DNA of 21,322 nucleotides from a virus, in IMG/VR virus record IMGVR_UViG_3300042319_000198, positions 1 to 21,322 of that record; one strand, given 5' to 3'. The position numbers were made by a program, and so were the translations under genes. The notes below the pieces were generated by a model, which worked only from the letters and a program-made list of their open reading frames with translations, had not been told where the DNA came from and did not search any database. Shown in pieces: positions 14,916 through 20,326 of the stretch. Every line of letters begins with the position of its first letter. Positions within the stretch are counted from its first letter, which is position 1.

Positions 14916-17069
14916 ATTAAAAAGTTATTGAGAGTAGCATTGGTATTATCCCTTGCTCTATTTCCCCTGCTTTTAATAATTGATAAAGCCCACGCAGCAG
15001 AAGGTTTAACTGCTCAGGTCTATAATGTACTAGGACAAAATGGTTCTCCCTACATACCCCAGGGAGCCTCTCCAGTCGTCACTACTAATGTACCCAACAT
15101 TGACTTTCAATGGGGTCTTGGCAGTGTCTTAGGTGGCCCCTCAGAGGATGTTATTGTGCGCTTTACAGGGTCAATTAGAAGTGATTCTACTCAAGAAATA
15201 TCATTTTTAGCAACAGCAGACGATGGAACTAGGCTGTACATTGATGGAGTCTTGGTGGCAGATGACTGGGTTGACAAAGGTGGCGGAGGAACTACAACTG
15301 ATCCAATATCCTTCACAGCAGGAGTACCTAAAACAATAGAATTAATGTATTATGAAAATGGCGGGGGAGCAAAGGTATTCCTTAATTGGAATCAATCTGG
15401 ATCAATGCAGATCATCCCAGCAGAAGCCTTTACATCTCAAGCAGCACCAGTAGTAAAAACAATAGGACCTCCAAGAAATTTAACTATTATTAGTGGAGAA
15501 ACCTCAACAATATTAAACTGGGAAGCACCCGACACTGGTAACACACAACCAGAAAGATATGCAATAAGTTTTAATTGTTCTGGATGTAATGGTTGGGGAA
15601 TTGCTACTGGAAATGTTGGCGGACCAAACTCTTTAAATACAACAATTACAATTGACCATTCCTTGCTAGATGGACTTATGCCAGCAGGAACAGTCTGGTC
15701 ATTTCATATTAGATCAGATAACGATACCTTCTCCCTTTACTCTGCAAATTCAAATGTTGTTACTGGTTCTACATATGTAGCCCCTGCTCCAGAACCTACA
15801 CCTACACCAGAACCTACACCTAGCGAAACATCAACTGTAACATCTGAAACATCAACTGCAACAACACCAACACCAACACCAACACCCGAAACAACAACTG
15901 TAACAACACCCAGCGAAACTACAACGGTTACAACTCCTACAGAAACAACAACCGTAACAACGCCTTCGCCTAGCGAAACATCAACAGTGACAGTACCAAT
16001 TGGACCAACTGAAGCAGAAATTGCAGCAGCAACTGCAGCACAAGCGGCGGCGCAAGCAGCAGAAGCAGCAAGAATACAGGCAGAGACAGCAGCATTGATT
16101 GCAGCCCAGGCAGCAGCAGCCCAAGCGGAGGCTGAAAGAATTGCAGCACTTCAAGCAGCACAAGAAGCAGAAAGAATTAAAGCAGAAGCAGAGGCCCAAG
16201 CAGAGGCTGATCGTATAGAAGCCGAGATTGAAGCAGAAAGAATTCAGGCAGAAATAGAAGCCCAAGCAGAAGCAGATCGTATAGCAGCAGAAATTAAAGC
16301 AGCAGAAGAAAAAGCAAAGGCAGAGGCAGAGGCAGAGGCTGAACGCATAGAAGCAGAGCGCATAGCAGAAGAAGAAAGAGTCATTGCAGAGGCAGAGGCT
16401 GAGGCTGAGCGTATAGCAGCAGAAGAAGAGGCAATTGCAAAAGCAAAGGCAGAGGCAGAGGCTGAAGCCCTTGCAGAAGAAGAAAGAATTGCGGAAGAGG
16501 AAGAGGCAAAAGAATTAGAAGAAGCGTTGGCTGAAGAAGAAGCAGAACAAGAAGAGTTAAAAGAAATACTTGAAGAAGCCAAAGATGGAAAAGAATTAAC
16601 TGAAGAACAAAAAGAGGTTGTGGTTGCAGCACTAATAGAAAATCTTAAGCCAGGAGAATCTATTTCTGCAGCAGAAGTTCAGGCATCTGGAGTATCTTAT
16701 GCAGATCTTCCAGCAGAAACACCAATTGAACTAAGAACATCTGAATCTGGCGAGGTATTAATAATTACAGCAGAGGTTGCAGCAAATGTAGAATTAGTTC
16801 AAGATCCAGGAGCATTATTAGAAGCAGTCTTTACTGATCCTGGTGCAGCCCTAGCAGCCCTTGGAAGTATTGGTGCAGATATGACTGAAGGCGAAAGAGA
16901 AGAAGCAACAGACATGGTTATAGCAACGGTTGTAGCAGCAGGTGCAGCAATTAATGCAGCAGCAGTAGCAACAGGTGGAGCAACAGGCGGAAGCACAGGC
17001 GGTGGAGGAAGTTCTGGTGGAGGCTCAGGCAGCAATTCACCAGGTTCAAGAGGAGGAAGAAAATGGTAA
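14916..17069 (+). CDS. Exported PA14-fibronectin III-coiled coil protein
   Basis: Large exported protein of 717 aa if started at ATT 14916 (713 aa from TTG 14928). Starting at ATT restores the K-K-L-L-R n-region of a signal peptide, with a hydrophobic core and cleavage after A-H-A near residue 27. Next comes a PA14-like domain (about 30-172), with the typical A-D-D-G-T-R-L-Y-I-D-G, usually a carbohydrate-binding fold. Then follow a fibronectin III-like domain (about 182-284), a Pro/Thr/Glu/Ser linker with E-T-S-T-V and T-E-T-T-T-V-T-T-P repeats (about 288-362), and about 200 residues of Ala/Glu/Arg coiled coil. The C-terminal part (about 570-717) includes an Ala-rich hydrophobic segment and a Gly/Ser-rich end. 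It could span the cell wall with PA14 outside, or be a virion fibre. It shares its last bases with the next gene. The role is unknown. Confidence 0.82.
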   Translation: MKKLLRVALVLSLALFPLLLIIDKAHAAEGLTAQVYNVLGQNGSPYIPQGASPVVTTNVPNIDFQWGLGSVLGGPSEDVIVRFTGSIRSDSTQEISFLATADDGTRLYIDGVLVADDWVDKGGGGTTTDPISFTAGVPKTIELMYYENGGGAKVFLNWNQSGSMQIIPAEAFTSQAAPVVKTIGPPRNLTIISGETSTILNWEAPDTGNTQPERYAISFNCSGCNGWGIATGNVGGPNSLNTTITIDHSLLDGLMPAGTVWSFHIRSDNDTFSLYSANSNVVTGSTYVAPAPEPTPTPEPTPSETSTVTSETSTATTPTPTPTPETTTVTTPSETTTVTTPTETTTVTTPSPSETSTVTVPIGPTEAEIAAATAAQAAAQAAEAARIQAETAALIAAQAAAAQAEAERIAALQAAQEAERIKAEAEAQAEADRIEAEIEAERIQAEIEAQAEADRIAAEIKAAEEKAKAEAEAEAERIEAERIAEEERVIAEAEAEAERIAAEEEAIAKAKAEAEAEALAEEERIAEEEEAKELEEALAEEEAEQEELKEILEEAKDGKELTEEQKEVVVAALIENLKPGESISAAEVQASGVSYADLPAETPIELRTSESGEVLIITAEVAANVELVQDPGALLEAVFTDPGAALAALGSIGADMTEGEREEATDMVIATVVAAGAAINAAAVATGGATGGSTGGGGSSGGGSGSNSPGSRGGRKW
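15783..15998 (+). repeat. Degenerate Pro/Thr/Glu/Ser-coding repeats
   Basis: Short imperfect direct repeats inside the PA14 protein gene encode its extended linker. Units include GAAACATCAACTGT-like copies at 15825, 15846 and 15975, CCTACACCAGAA-type units near 15796-15820, and GAAAC(A/T)ACAAC units near 15889-15955. Such tracts can expand or contract by slippage and are typical of stalks in surface proteins. Confidence 0.7.
16015..16575 (+). repeat. Low-complexity Ala/Glu coiled-coil coding tract
   Basis: The DNA is dominated by GCA, GAA, GAG and GCT codons, with near-repeats such as GCAGAGGCAGAGGCTGA. The encoded stretch alternates A-E-A-E-A-E-R-I-A-A-E units, predicting one long continuous helix. 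Purine bias makes the complementary strand appear open in several frames; those reading frames are shadows. Confidence 0.75.
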
Positions 17070-17242
17070 GAGTAATAAAAAATATAATGAAAGACCTAGT
17101 AGATCAGGCATGGACTCTTCTTGGAATGTTTATTGCCTGGGTTGTATTAGATGGTAGTGCAAAAACAATAGTTGGCTATGGAATCATGGCTACATTAGCA
17201 CTTTGGATTATAACTAGTCCTATTAGAAATAGAGAGGAGTAA
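17063..17242 (+). CDS. Small two-helix membrane protein, holin-like
   Basis: ATG 17063 lies inside the last codons of the PA14 protein gene, with a perfect AGGAGG at 17051-17056 six bases upstream. The 59-aa product has a basic start (V-R-V-I-K-N), two hydrophobic segments at about 17-29 (W-T-L-L-G-M-F-I-A-W-V-V) and 36-52 (V-G-Y-G-I-M-A-T-L-A-L-W-I-I), and a charged end (R-N-R-E-E). Two short helices, small size and position just before another membrane protein fit a lysis function such as a holin or its partner. Sequence alone cannot separate this from a general small membrane protein. Confidence 0.75.
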   Translation: MVRVIKNIMKDLVDQAWTLLGMFIAWVVLDGSAKTIVGYGIMATLALWIITSPIRNREE

Positions 17243-17244
17243 AC

Positions 17245-17544
17245 ATGAACAGTATTACAAATATTTGGAACATTCTCATGCGTATTGTTGCGGTATTTGC
17301 AGCAAATGCATTAGCAGTAATTGGCGCTGGTGCAATCGCAGGTATCTCAGTAGCAAAAGCAATGACAGTAGCAGGCCTTAGCGCAGTAGCAGTTGTTGTT
17401 GAGAAGTTGGCTCGTGCATTTATGGATGACGGACGACTCACAAGAGATGAGATTAATGCAGCATTTTCCACCACAGACAAGAATGCAAAAACTGTGCAGG
17501 ATGAAGCAGTTGAAAAGCGCAGAGCAAAATCAAAGACAGCATAA
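17245..17544 (+). CDS. Holin-like membrane protein
   Basis: A 99-aa protein starting two bases after the previous stop, with GGAG at 17236-17239. It has hydrophobic helices at about 10-31 and 33-52 (rich in Ala, Val and Gly), then L-A-R-A-F-M-D-D-G-R-L-T-R-D-E-I-N-A-A-F at 55-74, and a basic C-terminus ending R-R-A-K-S-K-T-A. The D-D-G-x-L-T-x-D-E-I segment is EF-hand-like and is familiar, from memory, in small membrane proteins of actinobacterial phages annotated as holins. The two-helix, charged-tail design suits a holin that would release an endolysin or depolarise the membrane, though no endolysin gene is visible here. Confidence 0.72.
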   Translation: MNSITNIWNILMRIVAVFAANALAVIGAGAIAGISVAKAMTVAGLSAVAVVVEKLARAFMDDGRLTRDEINAAFSTTDKNAKTVQDEAVEKRRAKSKTA

Positions 17545-17564
17545 TTAAACATCTTTGACCCTAT

Positions 17565-17594
17565 TTGACAGCCCCTCTCAGGGAATGGTATACT
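17565..17594 (+). promoter_or_regulatory. Strong sigma-70-type promoter for the Ntn peptidase gene
   Basis: TTGACA at 17565-17570, an 18-base spacer and TATACT at 17589-17594, with TG at 17586-17587 making an extended -10. This is the best -35/-10 pair in the window. The spacer holds an inverted repeat CCCT-CTC-AGGG at 17573-17583, and TTTGAC occurs twice ten bases apart (17554 and 17564), so a regulator could bind here. Confidence 0.85.
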
Positions 17595-17624
17595 TAAATA
17601 TATCGCTTTGGGAGGGGTTTCTGC

Positions 17625-18155
17625 ATGACTTGTATTGCAGTCGTTCGTGATGAAATAAACAATAAAATCTTTATGGCTGGTGATCGTGGGGCATCTGATG
17701 ATGGTACCATTCTAGCACTATCTAGTCCAAAGGTTTGGAAACTAGGACCCTACCTTATTGGATATGCTGGTTCTATGGATGGTGAGCGCATTCGCTATAA
17801 CTTTAACCCCTATGTTCCAGATATTAAAGATACAGATAAGTTTATGCAGACTAAGTTTATTAAACAACTTAGAGCATTCTATAATGACTTTTGGGTTGAC
17901 ACATCTAAGGATGGAGATCTTGGTTTAATAATTGCTGTTCGTGGACAAATTTATGAGCATAGTTCTGGAGATATGTCTTTGTCTAAGTATACGCTTCCTT
18001 ATCTTGCTATGGGGTCAGGTGCTGAATATGCTTATGGATATTTAAATGCCACAGAAAAAACAAAAGACGCTAGAAAGCGTGTAGTTGGTGCAGTAAATGC
18101 AGCCATTAAATTTAGCCCATCCTGTATGGGTCCAGTTGACGTAGTAAGCGTTTAG
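17625..18155 (+). CDS. HslV/proteasome beta-like Ntn-hydrolase peptidase
   Basis: Predicted N-terminal-nucleophile peptidase, 176 aa, the same length as bacterial HslV. Removal of Met1 would expose Thr2 as nucleophile (M-T-C-I-A-V). Further matches are M-A-G-D with Asp20, S-P-K-V-W-K-L with Lys36 in the position of the HslV lysine, I-G-Y-A-G-S at 45-50 and A-M-G-S-G-A-E-Y-A with Ser131. These correspond to the catalytic Thr, Asp, Lys and Ser set of the family. HslV normally works with the HslU ATPase; no partner gene is in the window. It might degrade host proteins alone, borrow a host ATPase, or process phage proteins. It has its own strong promoter and a GGGAGGGG ribosome binding site (GGAGG 17611-17615). 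Substrate and assembly are unknown. Confidence 0.85.
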   Translation: MTCIAVVRDEINNKIFMAGDRGASDDGTILALSSPKVWKLGPYLIGYAGSMDGERIRYNFNPYVPDIKDTDKFMQTKFIKQLRAFYNDFWVDTSKDGDLGLIIAVRGQIYEHSSGDMSLSKYTLPYLAMGSGAEYAYGYLNATEKTKDARKRVVGAVNAAIKFSPSCMGPVDVVSV

Positions 18156-18164
18156 GGGTATACT
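18136..18164 (+). promoter_or_regulatory. Consensus promoter driving a leaderless mRNA
   Basis: TTGACG at 18136-18141, exactly 17 bases, then TATACT at 18159-18164. The -35 lies within the final codons of the peptidase gene. The next ATG is at 18171, only six bases after the -10, so transcription should start at or within a base or two of the start codon. Confidence 0.8.
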
Positions 18165-18170
18165 TTTAAT

Positions 18171-18362
18171 ATGCATAAAGAAGATGACATAGAAGATGCA
18201 GAATTTGGTATCTGGTTAACAAGCGGTATTGAGCGGGGATGGATCTCAGACCCGTACTGCAATACTCATGATGGTGGATACGAATATATGGATGAAGAAG
18301 AAGTTCAAGAATGGGAAGACGGTGGCGACCCATGTTGTCATGTAGTCCGTCTAATGATATAA
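18171..18362 (+). CDS. Small acidic Cys/His-containing phage protein, 63 aa
   Basis: The ATG lies at the predicted transcription start, with no ribosome binding site upstream, so translation is probably leaderless. The protein is highly acidic and contains I-E-R-G-W-I-S-D-P-Y-C-N-T-H-D-G-G at 20-36 and E-E-W-E-D-G-G-D-P-C-C-H-V-V-R-L at 46-61. Cys30, His33, Cys55 or Cys56 and His57 could bind a metal. Short proteins with a C-x-T-H-D-G...G-G-D-P-C pattern are, from memory, common in actinobacterial and other phages without known function. It overlaps the ribosome binding site of the next gene by two bases. Confidence 0.75.
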   Translation: MHKEDDIEDAEFGIWLTSGIERGWISDPYCNTHDGGYEYMDEEEVQEWEDGGDPCCHVVRLMI

Positions 18363-18370
18363 GGAGAAAA

Positions 18371-19081
18371 ATGAAAATAAAATCAATAGTTGCTAGTATT
18401 GTACTAACTTTTGGGGCACTTACATTTGTATCTGCACCTGCACAAGCAGGAGAATGTTCTGCAGAGGATCCTTGCCACACATATGCAATGGTAAACGATG
18501 CTGGTGTAGTTACAAATATTATTGTCTGTCAACCATCAGTATGTGGTAGTGGAACATTTGCTGGTTCACGAGTTGTTCCACAGGTTGCAGCAAATCCTGA
18601 AACACATCAAAATCAAGGTGGGTACCTTTCAAATCCAGATAGCACACCAGTTGTAGAGTCAAACGGTAGATTTACTTTAACTAACGATAATTCAACAGTA
18701 ACTACAAGTGTAATTCAAAACGAAACAGGCAGAACTGTTTTGTCAACATCATTAGAGCCAGGAGTTCAAAGTTCTTTTACTTTTAACGATACAGTTGGTC
18801 AGACAGATGGTCGTCCAATTATGAGAACCGAAACAATGGATAATTCTATTGGTGCAACATTGACGGCATCAGAGGTAGATATTGAAACATCAACTGTTGT
18901 AGTCGGTACAGGAGAAACATCAACAGTCATTATTGAAAATGTTGTGCCAATTGTAACAGAGTCAATCACTTTTACTGAAAGAAAGACTGAAAAACAGGTA
19001 GAAGATGCACTTGCTGACTTTGTAATCCTAAACAGAAACATCCATTGGTTTAAAATTTCTCTTATGAGATGGTTCTTGTAG
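18371..19081 (+). CDS. Secreted protein with disulfide-type N-domain and hydrophobic tail
   Basis: A 236-aa exported protein. ATG 18371 is chosen over an in-frame upstream start at 18311 because AAGGAG at 18361-18366 precedes it and it begins a textbook signal peptide: K-I-K, hydrophobic core to residue 20, cleavage after A-Q-A at 24-26. The mature start has Cys29, Cys35, Cys53 and Cys58, probably two disulfides, in a segment reading Y-A-M-V-N-D-A-G-V-V-T-N-I-I-V-C. The middle is Thr/Ser/Val-rich beta-type sequence with E-T-S-T-V twice (172-176 and 182-186), also found in the PA14 protein. The end, H-W-F-K-I-S-L-M-R-W-F-L, is aromatic and basic and could touch a membrane. Function not recognised. 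Confidence 0.82.
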   Translation: MKIKSIVASIVLTFGALTFVSAPAQAGECSAEDPCHTYAMVNDAGVVTNIIVCQPSVCGSGTFAGSRVVPQVAANPETHQNQGGYLSNPDSTPVVESNGRFTLTNDNSTVTTSVIQNETGRTVLSTSLEPGVQSSFTFNDTVGQTDGRPIMRTETMDNSIGATLTASEVDIETSTVVVGTGETSTVIIENVVPIVTESITFTERKTEKQVEDALADFVILNRNIHWFKISLMRWFL

Positions 19082-19091
19082 GATAGGGTTT

Positions 19092-19167
19092 TGGTCTGTA
19101 ACTCAGTTGGTAGAGTGGCGAACTGTTAATTCGCAAGTCGTAGGATCGAGGCCTACCAGACCAGCCA
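19092..19167 (+). tRNA. tRNA-Asn (anticodon GTT)
   Basis: Acceptor stem TGGTCTG pairs with CAGACCA, the anticodon stem GCGAA/TTCGC closes the loop CTGTTAA with anticodon GTT, and the T-arm GTAGG/CCTAC is complete. CCA is encoded at 19165-19167. Position 54 of the T-loop reads A instead of the usual T. It begins a tight three-tRNA cluster. Confidence 0.93.
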
Positions 19168-19168
19168 A

Positions 19169-19241
19169 GTCTCCATCGTCTAGGGGCCTAGGACGTTGCC
19201 CTTTCACGGCAATAACACGGGTTCAAATCCCGTTGGAGACA
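19169..19241 (+). tRNA. tRNA-Glu (anticodon TTC)
   Basis: Acceptor GTCTCCA pairs with TGGAGAC, the anticodon stem TTGCC/GGCAA holds the loop CTTTCAC with anticodon TTC, and the T-arm ACGGG-TTCAAAT-CCCGT is canonical. It starts one base after the tRNA-Asn CCA. No 3' CCA is encoded (CAA follows the discriminator base), so it needs CCA addition by a host enzyme. Confidence 0.93.
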
Positions 19242-19245
19242 CAAT

Positions 19246-19319
19246 GCGGATATTGCATAGTGATAGTGCGTAACCTTGCCAAGGTTAATGTGCGGGTTTG
19301 ATTCCCGCTATCCGCTCCA
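19246..19319 (+). tRNA. tRNA-Gly (anticodon GCC)
   Basis: Acceptor GCGGATA pairs with TATCCGC, the anticodon stem TAACC/GGTTA holds the loop TTGCCAA with anticodon GCC, the T-stem GCGGG/CCCGC is sound, and CCA is encoded at 19317-19319. The D-arm is weak and its loop lacks a standard GG pair, but the rest is regular. It precedes two very glycine-rich genes. Confidence 0.88.
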
Positions 19320-19330
19320 ATTACCAAAAG

Positions 19331-19341
19331 AATGATATAAT
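19331..19341 (+). promoter_or_regulatory. Extended -10 promoter (AATGATATAAT) for tail-type genes
   Basis: TG-A-TATAAT with the hexamer at 19336-19341, identical over 11 bases to the element at 14861-14871. No -35 is visible; that position falls inside the tRNA-Gly 3' end. Transcription would start near 19348, giving a leader of about 20 bases with AGGAG at 19358-19362. Confidence 0.65.
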
Positions 19342-19368
19342 GATCTTATATTATCTTAGGAGCAATTA

Positions 19369-20298
19369 ATGACTATCTCGGTATTTCCAGTGGCAGTAAC
19401 ATCAAGTATTAATGCTAACTCAGTTACGGCTATAACGGCAAACACATTATATGAAGGCAGAGTAACTTTAGAACCTGCTATTTATCAAATTACCTGTGCA
19501 TCTGGAACAGTTGCTAATGTTCAGTTTCTTTCTTCATCAACTTCACTTATTACAACATCTACAACATCTTCTGGAACTGTTACACTTAACCTTGGTACCA
19601 CAGCAGATAGAATAAGAGTATGGACAAACACTGGTTCAAGCATTGTTGTAACTATTACTAAACTAGCAAATGCTCTTACTAATCAATTTACTGGAACCCT
19701 AGATACAGTAACAGCAACTAGTACATACACAGGAACATCAGCATCAGGATTTGCATATGTAGTTCTTGGTGGTGCAGGTGGCGGTGGCGGAGGTGGGCAG
19801 GCCGCAAATGGTAACACTGGAATTGCAGGAGGTGGTGGTGGTGTAGCCCACGGAATTATTGCACTTACTGGTTCTATGTCTGTAACTATTGGTGCTGGTG
19901 GTACTGCTGGTCCTGCGTGGAACGGTGGTTCAGCAAATGGAGGTAATGGTGGTGCAAGTACTTTTGGTGGAATGACTGCAAATGGTGGTCAAGGCGGTGG
20001 TGGTGGAACCACTACTAACTCAGGCGGTGCTGGTGGTACTGCTACTGGTGGAACTATTAATAACACTGGTAGTAACGGTGGCGGTGGCAGTGGTAATAAT
20101 GCTGGTGTTGGAAGTTCTGTTTGGCCATTTGTTGTTGGAACCCTTGGAACTGGCGGAAACTCACCATATAGCAACGTAAACCCAGGAACTGCTGGCACTG
20201 GATATACAGCAGGTGGCGGTGCAGGTGGCGGTATTGGTGGTTCTGGTCCTGCAGGTGGTGCTGGTGCTCCAGGTGTTCTTTACGTATTAAGGTTTTAA
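19369..20298 (+). CDS. Tail-fibre or adhesin-type protein with glycine-rich C-terminal domain
   Basis: A 309-aa protein. The first 130 residues are Thr/Ser/Val-rich beta sequence that begins T-I-S-V-F-P, without a signal peptide. From about 131 (V-V-L-G-G-A-G-G-G-G-G-G-G) to about 300 it is dominated by G-G-x-G-G and T-G-G repeats, ending G-V-L-Y-V-L-R-F. Gly-rich blocks of this kind form polyglycine-II bundles in receptor-binding tips of some T-even-like phages. A role in host binding at the tail tip is therefore plausible, but it is inferred from composition. AGGAG sits six bases before the ATG. It shares its start motif (x-I-S-x-F-P) and its closing pattern with the next gene. Confidence 0.8.
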   Translation: MTISVFPVAVTSSINANSVTAITANTLYEGRVTLEPAIYQITCASGTVANVQFLSSSTSLITTSTTSSGTVTLNLGTTADRIRVWTNTGSSIVVTITKLANALTNQFTGTLDTVTATSTYTGTSASGFAYVVLGGAGGGGGGGQAANGNTGIAGGGGGVAHGIIALTGSMSVTIGAGGTAGPAWNGGSANGGNGGASTFGGMTANGGQGGGGGTTTNSGGAGGTATGGTINNTGSNGGGGSGNNAGVGSSVWPFVVGTLGTGGNSPYSNVNPGTAGTGYTAGGGAGGGIGGSGPAGGAGAPGVLYVLRF

Positions 20299-20301
20299 TT
20301 A

Positions 20302-20322
20302 AATTATCACGAAAGGATAATT
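20302..20322 (+). promoter_or_regulatory. Hairpin presenting a ribosome binding site
   Basis: AATTATC at 20302-20308 pairs perfectly with GATAATT at 20316-20322 around ACGAAAG. The ribosome binding core GAAAGG (20311-20316) lies mostly in the loop, 10 bases before ATG 20327. It may set the relative output of the second glycine-rich protein. Confidence 0.45.
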
Positions 20323-20326
20323 AAAA

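Noticed and set aside
15783-15998. Possible CRISPR-like array
   Set aside because: Repeats are short, degenerate, in frame and protein-coding, with no unique spacers of constant length.
15970-16632. Several overlapping antisense open frames rich in Ser, Ala, Leu or Cys
   Set aside because: They are complements of the low-complexity Ala/Glu coiled-coil tract, have no ribosome binding sites, and are simple-composition shadows.
18311-18370. Upstream in-frame start for the third exported protein
   Set aside because: It would overlap the 63-aa gene, has no ribosome binding site, and would bury the signal peptide that begins at 18371.
19107-19301. Open reading frame of 64 codons on the plus strand
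   Set aside because: It runs through all three tRNA genes; the tRNA structures explain the sequence.
19092-19319. tRNA cluster as a phage attachment site
   Set aside because: No integrase gene and no direct repeat of a tRNA 3' end was seen in the window.
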